Shown: positions 9,038 through 18,373 of the stretch, in pieces
How positions within the stretch are numbered: position 1 is the first letter of the stretch
Layout of the letters: every line of letters starts with the position of its first letter
Source of the DNA: Alphaproteobacteria bacterium
Lineage (GTDB): Bacteria > Pseudomonadota > Alphaproteobacteria > Rhizobiales > Xanthobacteraceae
Assembly: GCA_005884685.1 (NCBI GenBank)
Contig: VBAH01000083.1
Span: 62,001-126,000 of the forward strand
Length of the DNA stretch: 64,000 nucleotides
Direction of reading: 5' to 3'
Notes under the pieces: model-generated
The model's database searches: none
What the model was told of the DNA's origin: nothing
Seen by the model: only the letters and a program-made list of their open reading frames with translations
Translations under genes and position numbers: made by a program

Positions 9038-9379
9038 ATGCTGATTACGCCGGCCTACGCCCAGTCCCCATTCGGGGGCAACACCGACATGCTCACCTCG
9101 CTGCTGCCGTTCGTCCTCATTTTCGTGATCATGTACTTCCTGATCCTGCGGCCGCAGCAGAAGCGGGTGAAGCAGCATGCCGAAATGGTCAAGAACGTGC
9201 GCAAGGGCGACACGGTGGTGACCTCGGGCGGGCTGGTCGGCAGGGTGACCAAGGTGGTCGACGACGATCAGATCGAGGTCGAGATCGCCGACGGCGTGCG
9301 GGTGCGCCAGATGCGGGCGATGGTGACCGACGTGCGCGCCAAGGGCGAGCCGGTCAAGGACGAAGACACCAAGAGCTGA
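9038..9379 (+). CDS. yajC: Preprotein translocase subunit YajC
   Basis: 113-residue accessory subunit of the Sec holotranslocon. A single membrane helix (about residues 20-37) is followed by the family signature LRPQQKR and a small soluble domain with GDTVVTSGGLVGRV. It binds SecDF and YidC in the inner membrane. A GAGGAA lies just upstream of the ATG. It opens the yajC-secD-secF operon. Confidence 0.96.
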   Translation: MLITPAYAQSPFGGNTDMLTSLLPFVLIFVIMYFLILRPQQKRVKQHAEMVKNVRKGDTVVTSGGLVGRVTKVVDDDQIEVEIADGVRVRQMRAMVTDVRAKGEPVKDEDTKS

Positions 9380-9403
9380 TCGCGGTCAGCGCGGACAACT
9401 GGA

Positions 9404-11011
9404 ATGCTCTATTTCTCACGGTGGAAGGCGCTGGCGACGCTGCTGACGGCGTTCGTGGTGTGCCTGTTCGCCGTCCCCAACTTCTTCGGCGACGCGACAT
9501 TGAAGCGGCTGCCCGCCTGGGCGCAGCGGCACGTCGTGCTCGGCCTCGACCTGCAGGGCGGCTCGCACATCCTGCTCGAGGTCGACGCCAATTATGTGCG
9601 CAAGGAAAAGGCCGAGCAGCTGCGTGACGACGTGCGCCGCGTGCTGCGCGAGGCGCGCGTCGGCTACACCGGACTGGTGGTGCGCGGGCTGACCGTCGAG
9701 GTGCGCATCCGCGAGGAAAGCAACTTCGACGCGGCCCTCGCCAAGCTGCGCGAGCTCTCCCAGCCGCTCGGCGGTCTCTTGAGCGCGACCGGACAGCGCT
9801 CGCTCGACGTGGTCGATGCCGGCAACCGCGTGATCCAGCTCACCATCACCCAGCCGGCGATCACCGAGCGCATCCGCCAGTCGATCGAGCAGTCGATCCA
9901 GATCGTCGAGCGCCGCGTCAACGAGCTCGGCACCGTCGAGCCGCTGATCCAGCGCCAGGGCATCGATCGCATCCTGGTACAGGTGCCCGGCCTCTCCGAC
10001 CCGGAGCGCCTGATCAAGCTGATCGGCCAGACCGCGAAGCTCACCTTCCGCATGGTCGACATGTCGATCAGCCCCGAGCAGGCGCTGCAGGGGCGCGTCC
10101 CGCCGGAATCCGACGTGCTCTACGGACCGCAGAAGGACGGCAAGCCCGCCTATGTGATCGAGAAGCGCATCGTGGTCTCGGGCGAGGACCTGACCGACGC
10201 GCAGCCGGGCTTCGACCAGCGCACCAGCGAGCCGATCGTCTCGTTCAAGTTCAACATCAACGGCGCGCGCCGCTTCGCCCAGGCGACGCAGGAAAACGTC
10301 GGGCGTCCGTTCGCGATCGTGCTCGACAACGAGGTGATCTCCGCCCCGGTGATCCGCGAGCCGATCCTCGGCGGCTCGGGGCAGATCTCCGGCAGCTTCA
10401 CGGTGCAGCAGGCGAACGACCTCGCGATCCTGCTGCGCGCGGGCGCGCTGCCCGCACCGTTGCAGGTGATCGAGCAGCGCGTGGTCGGCGCGGGCTTGGG
10501 GCAGGATTCCATCCAGAACGGCAAGCGCGCCTCCTACCTCGGCGCCGTGCTCGTGATCCTCTCGATGCTGCTGATCTACGGCAAGTTTGGACTGATCGCG
10601 AACGTCGCTGTGGCAATCAACGTCGCGATGATCTTCGGCGTGCTCTCGCTGATCAACGCGACGCTCACTCTGCCGGGCATCATCGGCATCGTGCTCACCA
10701 TCGGCATCGCGGTCGACTCCAACGTGCTGATCTATGAGCGCATCCGCGAGGAGGTGCGCAGCGGGCGCACCGCGATCGCGGCGATCGATGCGGGCTTCAC
10801 GCGCGCGCTCGCGACAATTCTCGACTCCAACATCACGACCTTCATCGCCGCCGCGGTGCTGTTCTTCATCGGCACCGGGCCGGTGCGCGGCTTTGCCGTG
10901 ACGCTCGGCGTCGGCATCATCACGACCGTGTTCACCGCCTTCACGCTGACGCGCCTGATCGTGTCATGGTGGGTGCGTTGGGCGCGGCCGCAACGCCTGC
11001 AGATCTCGTGA
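9404..11011 (+). CDS. secD: Protein translocase subunit SecD
   Basis: 535-residue RND-type membrane protein that uses the proton gradient to pull preproteins through SecYEG on the periplasmic side. Seen: first membrane helix at residues 9-28, the D1 signature LGLDLQGGSHILLEV, the large periplasmic P1 domain, and five C-terminal helices with GIAVDSNVLIYERIREE, the conserved transmembrane-4 motif. It starts 24 bases after yajC with little Shine-Dalgarno, and ends five bases before secF. Confidence 0.97.
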   Translation: MLYFSRWKALATLLTAFVVCLFAVPNFFGDATLKRLPAWAQRHVVLGLDLQGGSHILLEVDANYVRKEKAEQLRDDVRRVLREARVGYTGLVVRGLTVEVRIREESNFDAALAKLRELSQPLGGLLSATGQRSLDVVDAGNRVIQLTITQPAITERIRQSIEQSIQIVERRVNELGTVEPLIQRQGIDRILVQVPGLSDPERLIKLIGQTAKLTFRMVDMSISPEQALQGRVPPESDVLYGPQKDGKPAYVIEKRIVVSGEDLTDAQPGFDQRTSEPIVSFKFNINGARRFAQATQENVGRPFAIVLDNEVISAPVIREPILGGSGQISGSFTVQQANDLAILLRAGALPAPLQVIEQRVVGAGLGQDSIQNGKRASYLGAVLVILSMLLIYGKFGLIANVAVAINVAMIFGVLSLINATLTLPGIIGIVLTIGIAVDSNVLIYERIREEVRSGRTAIAAIDAGFTRALATILDSNITTFIAAAVLFFIGTGPVRGFAVTLGVGIITTVFTAFTLTRLIVSWWVRWARPQRLQIS

Positions 11012-11016
11012 GCTAG

Positions 11017-11994
11017 ATGCGCCTGTTCCCCGCCATTCCGCTGCTGCGGATCGTCCCGGACGATACCAAGTTCGATTTCATGCGCTTCCGGCGCATCAGC
11101 TTTCCGATCTCGGCAATCCTGTCGATCGTCGCGATCGTGCTGTTCTTCCACCCCGGCCTCAACCTCGGCATCGACTTCGTCGGCGGCACGCTGCTCGAAG
11201 TGCAGTCGAAGTCCGGATCGGCCGATATCGGCAAGATGCGCACCACCCTGACGGCGCTCAATCTCGGCGACGTGCAGCTGCAGCAGTTCGGCGGACCGGC
11301 CGACGTGCTCATCCGCGTGGCGCAGCAGCCGGGCGGCGAGCAGGCGCAGCAGGCCGCAGTCGAAAAGATCAGGGGCGCGCTCGGAACGGACGTCGACTAT
11401 CGACGCATCGAGGTGGTCGGCCCGCGCGTGTCGAGCGAACTGCTGTCCTACGGCACGCTCGGCATCATCGTGGCGATCGGCGCGATCCTGATCTATCTCT
11501 GGTTCCGCTTCGAATGGCAGTTCGCGCTCGGCGCCATGATCGCGAACGTGCATGACCTCGTGCTCACGCTCGGCTTCATGTCGCTGATGCAGGTCGACTT
11601 CGACCTGACCTCGATCGCGGCGCTGCTGACGATCCTGGGCTACTCGCTCAACGATACGGTCGTCATCTACGACCGCATCCGCGAGATGCTGCGCCGCTAC
11701 AAGAAGCTGCCGATGACCGACCTGCTGAACGTCTCGATCAACTCGACGCTGTCGCGTTCGATCATCACGCACTTGACGGTGACGCTCGCGCTGCTCGCGC
11801 TGTTCCTGTTCGGCGGCCACGCAATCCACTCGTTCGTCACCACCATGATGTTCGGTGTGGTGCTGGTCGGCACTTACACCTCGGTGTTCATCGCCTCGCC
11901 GATCCTGATCTATCTCGGCGTCGGCACCGGCCGGCAGGAATCGACCGAGGGCGCCGAGGCGGTGAAGAGCGCGAACATCCGGTTCTCGACCTAA
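11017..11994 (+). CDS. secF: Protein translocase subunit SecF
   Basis: 325-residue partner of SecD with the same RND topology. The signature GIDFVGGTLLEV follows the first helix, and the late helices carry GYSLNDTVVIYDRIRE. It has the N-terminal extension MRLFPAIPLLRIVPDDTKFD seen in alphaproteobacterial SecF. The gap to the next gene is six bases, so the transcript probably runs on into 12001. Confidence 0.97.
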   Translation: MRLFPAIPLLRIVPDDTKFDFMRFRRISFPISAILSIVAIVLFFHPGLNLGIDFVGGTLLEVQSKSGSADIGKMRTTLTALNLGDVQLQQFGGPADVLIRVAQQPGGEQAQQAAVEKIRGALGTDVDYRRIEVVGPRVSSELLSYGTLGIIVAIGAILIYLWFRFEWQFALGAMIANVHDLVLTLGFMSLMQVDFDLTSIAALLTILGYSLNDTVVIYDRIREMLRRYKKLPMTDLLNVSINSTLSRSIITHLTVTLALLALFLFGGHAIHSFVTTMMFGVVLVGTYTSVFIASPILIYLGVGTGRQESTEGAEAVKSANIRFST

Positions 11995-12000
11995 GCGGCC

Positions 12001-12372
12001 ATGGAAAGCGACCGGCACCTGCCGCAGGCCGCCGCGATCGAGGCCTACGGCAAGGGCGGATTCCGCTTCGCCGAGATGTCGCATCGCGGCTCGATCCTGT
12101 GCCTGCCGGGCGGCGTCTGGGCGTGGCCGGTGGCGTCACCCGGTGACATCACCGCGGACACGCTGGCGCGCGCGCTCGCAAGCCGCGACATGGACCTGTT
12201 CCTGATCGGCACGGGTACAACGCCGTGGCCGATGCCGGAGGCGCTGCGCTGGCGCTTCCGCGACGCGCGCATCGGCGTCGAGGTGATGCCGACGGCACCG
12301 GCGGTGCGCACCTACAACATCCTGTTCGGCGAGCGCCGCCGCGTCGGTGCTGCCCTGATCGCGGTGGACTGA
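12001..12372 (+). CDS. Mth938-domain protein (NDUFAF3 homologue)
   Basis: 123-residue protein of the Mth938/DUF498 fold. The diagnostic stretches are FLIGTGTTPWPMPEALRW and VEVMPTAPAVRTYNILFGE followed by RRVGAALIAVD. The eukaryotic member NDUFAF3 is an assembly factor for respiratory complex I. The bacterial job is less clear; position six bases after secF suggests a link to membrane insertion or complex assembly. It is followed after 26 bases by another complex I assembly-factor homologue. Confidence 0.9.
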   Translation: MESDRHLPQAAAIEAYGKGGFRFAEMSHRGSILCLPGGVWAWPVASPGDITADTLARALASRDMDLFLIGTGTTPWPMPEALRWRFRDARIGVEVMPTAPAVRTYNILFGERRRVGAALIAVD

Positions 12373-12398
12373 GCGGCGCGCTGCGCTACCTTGCCGCG

Positions 12399-13256
12399 AT
12401 GCAGGAGAACTACCGCCATTGCGAGGCGCTGGTGCGGGCGGCCGACAAGGACCGTTATCTCGCGGCGCTGTTTGCGCCGGCGGACCGGCGCGGGCCGCTG
12501 TTCGCGCTGCATGCCTTCAACCACGAGATTGCCAGCATCCGCGACCGTGCGCGCGAGCCGATGCCGGGCGAGATCCGGCTGCAATGGTGGCGCGACGTGC
12601 TCGGCGGCGAGCGGGCCGGCGAGGCGGCGGCACACCCGGTCGCGGCGCCGCTGCGCGACGTCATGGCGCGCTTCGATCTGCCGGCGGCGCCGCTCATCGA
12701 CCTGGTCGAGGCGCATGCGTTCGATCTCTACGACGATCCGATGCCGACGCTCGCAGCGCTGGAGGGATACGCGCGCAAGACGGAAGCCGCGCTGTTCGGC
12801 ATGGCGGCGCGTATCGTCGCCGGTCATGACGATGGCGCGCTTGCGGCCGCCGCCGACCATGCGGGGATTGCCCACGCGCTCACCGCTTTGCTGCGCTCGT
12901 TCGCGCATCATGCGTCGCGGCGGCAAATCTTCGTGCCGCTCGAATTGCTGCAGCGGCGCGGCGTTCGGGTCGAGCACATCCTCGCCGGGCAGACGACACC
13001 CGAATTGCGCGAGGCGCTTGCAGATGTGCGCGCCGAGGCGCGCCGCCACCTCGACGCGTTCGGCGGGCTTCTTGCGCAGTTGCCCGCAGCAAGCGTGCCC
13101 GTCTTTCTCCCGGCCGCGCTGGCGCCTGGCTATCTCGCCGTCATGGATCGCCCCGATTACGACCCGTTCAGGTCGGCGGTGCAGGTTCCGCAGTGGCGGC
13201 GTCAGTGGACGCTGTGGCGGGCGGCGCGGCGCTGGGCGCGAACGATGCCGGGCTGA
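12399..13256 (+). CDS. Squalene/phytoene synthase-like protein (NDUFAF6 type)
   Basis: 285 residues with the all-helical trans-isoprenyl diphosphate synthase fold (LFALHAFNHEIASIRDR; GIAHALTALLRSFAHH). Both Asp-rich metal motifs that true squalene or phytoene synthases need are absent: the first, normally DDxxD-like, reads FNHEIASIRDR (40-50), and the second reads RSFAHHASRRQIFVP (166-180) in place of RDVGEDARRGR-YLP. It is therefore probably not a prenyl synthase but the NDUFAF6 type, a complex I assembly factor in mitochondria. The ATG at 12399 starts the recognisable fold; a longer open frame reaches back to 12225. Its last 89 bases overlap the convergent exchanger gene. Confidence 0.85.
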   Translation: MQENYRHCEALVRAADKDRYLAALFAPADRRGPLFALHAFNHEIASIRDRAREPMPGEIRLQWWRDVLGGERAGEAAAHPVAAPLRDVMARFDLPAAPLIDLVEAHAFDLYDDPMPTLAALEGYARKTEAALFGMAARIVAGHDDGALAAAADHAGIAHALTALLRSFAHHASRRQIFVPLELLQRRGVRVEHILAGQTTPELREALADVRAEARRHLDAFGGLLAQLPAASVPVFLPAALAPGYLAVMDRPDYDPFRSAVQVPQWRRQWTLWRAARRWARTMPG

Positions 13257-14934
13257 CCGCAAGTTGGACGTTCTCGACCATGGCATCCGCGATCAGGTGC
13301 TCGCCCATGATCACCTTGCTGGCGCCGTGGCGCAGCAAATGCGCGATCTCCTCCTCCGAATGCGCGCGCGCGATGATGCGGAGCGTCGCGTTCAACGCGC
13401 GCGCCTGCTCGACCACCTGTCCGCCCTCGAAGCCGTCGGGGATCGCCACCAGCAGGCAGCGCGCTGCCGGATAATTTGCCGCGCGCGCCAGCGCGGGATC
13501 GGCCGCATTGCCGGAGATCGTCTCGGTATTCTGTTTGCGCAGGCTCTCGATGATGTCCTCGTCGGTTTCGAAGACCAGCAACGGCACGCCGGCGTCCTTG
13601 AGCGCCGCGGCGGCGACCCGGCCGACGCGGCCGTAGCCGACCAGCACGACGTGGTTGGTCAGGTGCGTGACGGGAACCGGCTCGCGCGTCGGGGTTTCGG
13701 GCGGAGCAGGCGCGGGCGCAGCCTCGGCAGGCGCCTTCTTCGGCGGCTCGTGATGCGCGTAGATCCAGTCCGCGCCGGCGAACAGGAACGGCGTGAGCAG
13801 GATCGAGATCAGCGCCGCGGCCAGGATGAGGTCGCGTCCGAGCGGCGGCAGCAGGCCGAGCCCGACGCCGAGCCCCGCCAGGATGAACGAGAACTCGCCG
13901 ATCTGCGCGCGGCTCGCCGCGATCATGAGGGCGGTGGATTCGGAGTGCCGGAACAGCCGCACGAGCGCGTAGGCGAGGGCCGACTTCGCCACGATCACGA
14001 TCAGCAGCGTCGCGAGCAGCGAGAGCGGATGGCTCAGGATGACCGAAGGGTCGAACAGCATTCCGACCGAGACGAAGAACAGCACCGCAAAGGCGTCGCG
14101 CAGCGGCAGCGTCTCCTGCGCGGCGCGCTGACTGAGCGCGGATTCGCTTAAGATCATGCCGGCGAAGAAGGCTCCGAGCGCGAACGACACGTCGAACAGC
14201 ATGGCAGCGCCATACGCGACGCCGAGCGATATCGCGAGCACGGCGAGACGGAACAGCTCGCGCGAGCCGGTGTGCGCGACGTAATGCAGTAGCCACGGGA
14301 TGACGCGGCGGCCGACGAACCACATCAGCGCGACGAAGGCGGCGAATTTGCCAAGCGTGATCGCGAGCGGGACCAGGATGACCGAAGGGCTCACGCCCGC
14401 CGCACTGTTGGTGAATTCGGCCAGCGCCGGCAGGAACACCAGCACCAGCACCATCGCGAGGTCCTCGACCACCAGCCAGCCGACCGCGATGCGGCCGCGC
14501 TCGGTGTCGAGCAGGCGCCGCTCCTGCAGGGTGCGCAGCACCACGACGGTGCTCGCGACCGACAGCGCGACGCCGAACACGAGCCCGGCGCCGAGCGTCC
14601 AGCCGAGCAGTTTGGCGAGACTGACGCCGAGGGCGGTGGCGACGACGATCTGGACCAGGGCGCCTGGCACCGCGATCGCGCGCACCGAGAGCAGCTCGTG
14701 CATCGAGAACTGCAGCCCGACGCCGAACATCAGCAGGATGATGCCGATTTCCGACAGTTCGTTGGCGATGTTGCGGTCGGCGACGAAGCCGGGCGTGAAC
14801 GGCCCGATGACGATGCCGGCGAGCAGGTATCCGACCAGCGGCGATGCTTTCAGCCGGTGCGCGACAGCGCCGAACGCGAAGGCGAGCACGATGCCGACGA
14901 CGATGGTGGACAGCAGCGGCGTCTCGTGCGGCAT
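13168..14934 (-). CDS. ybaL: Kef/YbaL-type cation:proton antiporter with RCK domain
   Basis: 588 residues. Residues 1-385 form about twelve membrane helices of the CPA2 exchanger fold, including GVGLQFS and an FFVSVGMLFDPS helix. After a Pro/Ala linker a TrkA-N/RCK nucleotide-binding domain follows (about 415-535) with GYGRVGR and FETDED. It resembles YbaL/KefB potassium- or sodium-proton antiporters gated by a cytosolic ligand. The Ala/Pro-rich tail beyond about 560 is encoded in the overlap with the convergent gene, and may be a recent extension. Confidence 0.92.
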   Translation of the reverse strand: MPHETPLLSTIVVGIVLAFAFGAVAHRLKASPLVGYLLAGIVIGPFTPGFVADRNIANELSEIGIILLMFGVGLQFSMHELLSVRAIAVPGALVQIVVATALGVSLAKLLGWTLGAGLVFGVALSVASTVVVLRTLQERRLLDTERGRIAVGWLVVEDLAMVLVLVFLPALAEFTNSAAGVSPSVILVPLAITLGKFAAFVALMWFVGRRVIPWLLHYVAHTGSRELFRLAVLAISLGVAYGAAMLFDVSFALGAFFAGMILSESALSQRAAQETLPLRDAFAVLFFVSVGMLFDPSVILSHPLSLLATLLIVIVAKSALAYALVRLFRHSESTALMIAASRAQIGEFSFILAGLGVGLGLLPPLGRDLILAAALISILLTPFLFAGADWIYAHHEPPKKAPAEAAPAPAPPETPTREPVPVTHLTNHVVLVGYGRVGRVAAAALKDAGVPLLVFETDEDIIESLRKQNTETISGNAADPALARAANYPAARCLLVAIPDGFEGGQVVEQARALNATLRIIARAHSEEEIAHLLRHGASKVIMGEHLIADAMVENVQLAVSPASFAPSAAPPATASTDAATAEPAPPT

Positions 14935-14992
14935 CGCGTTCCCCGCCGGCGCGGCGCCGGCCCATCAGGTCATATGAACGAATCCGGCCGGT

Positions 14993-16108
14993 TCAGAACG
15001 TGAAACGATCGCGCAGATTACGCCGGTCGGCAATGATGCGCGCAACGATGCGGCGCTCTGCCTCATCGGCGATCAGCATGTCGAGCTGATCGAGCTGGTT
15101 CATCGCGATCAGTTGGAGAATCTCGATGCGCACCGAGCCGTCGGCATGGCGCGGCAGCGCTTCGACGAGCTGCATGCGCTCGGGCGCCTTGGCGTGGCCG
15201 GTGCTCTCGAGCATGAAGCCGTGGATCGTCTCTTCATTTGCTCCCGGCTTCGCTTCAATGAAGGCGTAAAGCCCGGTGCCGACGCGGCGGTCCGGGAAGG
15301 CCAGCACCACGACATCGCGCACCTGCGGATGCCCCTTCAGGCGGGCCGCGATCTGCGGCGCATCGGTGACGAGGCGCGGCCCGCCGCCTTCGCGGTCGGT
15401 GAAGCGGAACAGGCCGCGCGTCACCCAGATGTAGACGCGCTTGCCGGTCGCCATCCACAGCAGCGTGAGCCAGGTCTTGCGCGCGAGGATGCGCCGCTCG
15501 GTCGCGGTCAGCGCTTCCGGCACGTAGGAGCGCTTGTGCTTGAGATAATGGCGCAGGTCCTCGTAGGCGGCGAGGCGGAAGAAGCGGCCGCGCCGGCGCG
15601 GCTGCGCCGAGAGCTGGAAGTCGGTGAGATAGGCGCGCCCGTCGGTGCCGCGCAGCCAGTTCTGCTCCTTGGCAAGATCGTTGTGGCAGAAGCCGGCGCT
15701 GTGCAGCTTGCGCAGCGCCGCACGCGCCGAGCGGAAGTAGGCGCGGTCGCCGAGCGGGCGCGCGATGTGCAGCGGCACCCCGTCGATCCAGCGGCGCACC
15801 AGCACGCGCTTGCCTGAGAAATAAAGCAGCGGCGCGATGCCGAGCGGACCCACGACGGCGAGCGCGCGCGCCTCGCGGGCGAGGAAGTTGCGCGCCAAAG
15901 CGTAGCTCCACCGGGGCACCCGGTCGATGCGCCGCGCGACGGCCTCAAGCGCGCCATCCGGCCCGTGATAGGTACCGCGCTCCACGATCGAGAAGATGTC
16001 GCGCTTGAGCACGACGCTGCGCTGCCAGCGCTCGCCCAGTTCGGCCGGCATATCGTCATGATCGTCGCGGGCGGCCGCGCTCGCGGTCGGCATGCTGTCG
16101 GACGCCAT
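14993..16108 (-). CDS. Kinase-like protein fused to an adenylation-type C-terminal domain
   Basis: 371 residues. Residues about 40-180 show a RIO/LPS-kinase-like protein kinase core: HNDLAKEQN (142-150) as catalytic loop and DFQ (163-165) where most kinases have DFG. Residues about 248-335 resemble the C-terminal domain of acyl-CoA synthetases (HPQVRDVVVLAFPDRRVGTG ... KAPERMQLVEALPRHADGS), but the catalytic Lys of the usual GK motif is missing. Substrate is unknown. The ATG at 16108 overlaps the trmFO stop by one base (TGATG), so translation is coupled to trmFO; a GTG one codon earlier is possible. Confidence 0.75.
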   Translation of the reverse strand: MASDSMPTASAAARDDHDDMPAELGERWQRSVVLKRDIFSIVERGTYHGPDGALEAVARRIDRVPRWSYALARNFLAREARALAVVGPLGIAPLLYFSGKRVLVRRWIDGVPLHIARPLGDRAYFRSARAALRKLHSAGFCHNDLAKEQNWLRGTDGRAYLTDFQLSAQPRRRGRFFRLAAYEDLRHYLKHKRSYVPEALTATERRILARKTWLTLLWMATGKRVYIWVTRGLFRFTDREGGGPRLVTDAPQIAARLKGHPQVRDVVVLAFPDRRVGTGLYAFIEAKPGANEETIHGFMLESTGHAKAPERMQLVEALPRHADGSVRIEILQLIAMNQLDQLDMLIADEAERRIVARIIADRRNLRDRFTF

Positions 16109-17532
16109 CACTCGGCTGCCGCCGGAAATGCTTCGCCGGACATCCAGCGGTCGAGATCGGCGAGCGCGCGCTGCGAGAGGGCGCGCTTCCTGGCGATGGT
16201 CTTGGCGGGTCCGCGCAGGCGCTCTCCATCGGGGCCGCGGGTCGGCGTGCGCGTGAGCGGCGGAAATAGGCCAAAGTTCACGTTCATCGGCTGAAACGAG
16301 CGCGGCCCGGCGTCGATCGTCTCGATGTGGCCACCGGTGATGTGGCCGAGCAGCGCGCCGTGCGCCGTGGTCGGCGGCGGCAACGTGATGGTCTCGCCGA
16401 GACGCTCGGCGGCCGCGAAGCGTCCGGCCAGGAGGCCGATCGCGGCAGATTCCACATAACCCTCGCAGCCGGTGATCTGGCCGGCAAAGCGCAGACGCGG
16501 CGCCGCGGTGAGCCGCAGGGTGCCATCGAGCAGCTTCGGCGAATTGAGAAACGTGTTGCGGTGGACGCCGCCGAGCCGCGCGAACTCGGCCTGCTCCAGT
16601 CCAGGTATGGTACGGAACACGCGCACCTGATCGGCGTGCTTCAGTTTGGTCTGGAAGCCGACCATGTTGAACAGCGTGCCGAGCCTGTTGTCCTGGCGCA
16701 GCTGCACGACCGCATAGGCTTTGACGTGGGGCTGGTGCGGGTTGGTGAGGCCGAACGGCTTCATCGGTCCGTGGCGCAGGGTCTCACGACCGCGCTCCGC
16801 CATCACCTCGATCGGCAGGCAGCCGTCGAAGTAGGGTGTGTTCGCTTCCCACTCGTGGAACGAGGTCTTGTCGCCGGCGAGCAGCGCGTCGACGAAGCCA
16901 TCGTACTGCTCGCGGGTGAGTGGACAGTTGATGTAGTCGGCGCCCGAGCCGCCGGGGCCGGCCTTGTCGTAGCGCGACTGAAACCAGGCAACCGCCATGT
17001 CGATCGAGTCGCGGTGCACGATCGGCGCGATGGCGTCGAAGAAGGCGAGCGAGTCCTCGCCCGTCAGGTCTCGGATGGCATCGGCCAGCGCGGGCGAGGT
17101 GAGGGGGCCGGTGGCGATGATGACGGAGTTCCAGCCCTGCGGCGGCAGGGCCACTTCCTCGCGGGATATCTCGATCAGCGCGTTCGCTTCGAGCGCCGCC
17201 GTGACCGCGGCCGAAAAGCCGTCGCGGTCGACCGCGAGCGCACCGCCGGCCGGCACCTGATGGGCATCGCCGCAGCGCATGATCAGCGAGCCGAGCCGCC
17301 GCATTTCCTCATGCAGCAGGCCGACCGCGTTGGTCTCACGCTCGTCGGAGCGGAACGAGTTGGAGCACACCAGTTCGGCGAGCGAGCCGGTCTTGTGCGC
17401 GGCCGTGGTTCGCGCCGGCCGCATCTCGTGCAGCACCGCGGGCACGCCGCGGCTCGCGATCTGCCAGGCCGCTTCCGCGCCTGCGAGGCCGCCGCCGACG
17501 ATGTGGACCGGTTGCATTCGCAAGGTGGTCAT
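16108..17532 (-). CDS. trmFO: Methylenetetrahydrofolate--tRNA-(uracil-5)-methyltransferase
   Basis: 474-residue flavoenzyme forming ribothymidine at position 54 of tRNAs using methylenetetrahydrofolate and FAD. Seen: the FAD-binding [15 protein letters not shown] at the N-terminus and the [11 protein letters not shown] motif with the conserved Cys. The extended tail [13 protein letters not shown] is alphaproteobacterial. It replaces the SAM-dependent TrmA of enterobacteria. Its first 14 codons and upstream region recur as a stub at 18859-18900. Confidence 0.96.
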   Translation of the reverse strand: MTTLRMQPVHIVGGGLAGAEAAWQIASRGVPAVLHEMRPARTTAAHKTGSLAELVCSNSFRSDERETNAVGLLHEEMRRLGSLIMRCGDAHQVPAGGALAVDRDGFSAAVTAALEANALIEISREEVALPPQGWNSVIIATGPLTSPALADAIRDLTGEDSLAFFDAIAPIVHRDSIDMAVAWFQSRYDKAGPGGSGADYINCPLTREQYDGFVDALLAGDKTSFHEWEANTPYFDGCLPIEVMAERGRETLRHGPMKPFGLTNPHQPHVKAYAVVQLRQDNRLGTLFNMVGFQTKLKHADQVRVFRTIPGLEQAEFARLGGVHRNTFLNSPKLLDGTLRLTAAPRLRFAGQITGCEGYVESAAIGLLAGRFAAAERLGETITLPPPTTAHGALLGHITGGHIETIDAGPRSFQPMNVNFGLFPPLTRTPTRGPDGERLRGPAKTIARKRALSQRALADLDRWMSGEAFPAAAE

Positions 17533-17603
17533 TTAAAACACGGTGCAAGTCAACCCAAGCCAGATAGAGGGCCCGCGTCAGCGTCGTTTTGGGGGGCCTG
17601 CAC

Positions 17604-18209
17604 TTGCGGCTCGTTCGTCTCGCGACATGCGCGCTTCTCTTGGTCGCCGGGTCGGTTCACGCGGCGCCGCTGGATCGCGCGGTTGTTGAAATGTTGGAGA
17701 ACTTTTCGCTCCCGGTTCCGAATCCTCCGAACGTGGTCGTGTGTCATGGTTTCGGCTGCACCTACCGGACCCTGATTGGCTTAGGTCCGCGCGACGTCAA
17801 GCAACTGCAGAAGCTGATGGCGGGGGCCAAAGCGTCGCCAGAGGCGGAGCGCCATGCCATTGGGGCCGTGTACGCCTGGTTCGAGCAGCGCGTGGCGCCG
17901 GAGGCGGGAACCGCGAAGGCGGTTGCGCGCACGTCACCGCGCTATATGCGCGATCCGGAGCAGTTCGACTGTTTCGACAAGACTCACAATGCGACCGAAC
18001 TGCTCGCGCTGCTGGAGCATTTCGGCCTGCTTCATCACCACGTCATCGACGTGCCGCAATCGCGCGGTGTGCCGATCCTGCTGCAGCACACGACGGCGGT
18101 GATCCGGGAAAAAACGAGCGGCCAGCGCTGGTCGGTCGACGGCTGGACCCGCAGCAACGGGGAGCGTCCGGACATCTTCCCGATGGAATACTGGGCCGCA
18201 CAGAACTGA
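17604..18209 (+). CDS. Secreted protein of unknown function, paralogue A
   Basis: 201 residues from a TTG at 17604, chosen because a G-run (17591-17596) sits at ribosome-binding distance and the resulting signal peptide MRLVRLATCALLLVAGSVHA aligns with that of paralogue B at 18963. Conserved between the two: LPVP-P, VCHGFGC-YRT, FDC-DKT-N, GLL-HH-ID-P-SRG, HTTAV-RE, SGQ-W-VDGWT and a final NGE-PD-P-E-W. The invariant Cys and His residues could be a catalytic or metal site. Probably periplasmic. It is divergent from trmFO with a 71-bp shared promoter region. Confidence 0.8.
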   Translation: MRLVRLATCALLLVAGSVHAAPLDRAVVEMLENFSLPVPNPPNVVVCHGFGCTYRTLIGLGPRDVKQLQKLMAGAKASPEAERHAIGAVYAWFEQRVAPEAGTAKAVARTSPRYMRDPEQFDCFDKTHNATELLALLEHFGLLHHHVIDVPQSRGVPILLQHTTAVIREKTSGQRWSVDGWTRSNGERPDIFPMEYWAAQN

Positions 18210-18373
18210 GGCGCCAAACGCCCGCGTCAGCGGCGTCGGGCGTGAAGGCCATATCCTCACGCATATGTTTGCATTACTTCTTCTGCAACCGAATTGACAA
18301 CCATAGGTATTGCGTATTGGAGAAAACATCTTGGATTGACCAAGGGACAATGCGGGTTCAGGGGGCGACTTCG

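Noticed and set aside
12399-13256. Carotenoid or hopanoid biosynthesis gene
   Set aside because: Both Asp-rich catalytic motifs are missing and no crt or hpn genes are nearby.
18294-18325. TTGACA as a sigma-70 promoter for the lipoprotein gene
   Set aside because: No convincing -10 hexamer at 16-18 bases; mentioned only in the gene entry.
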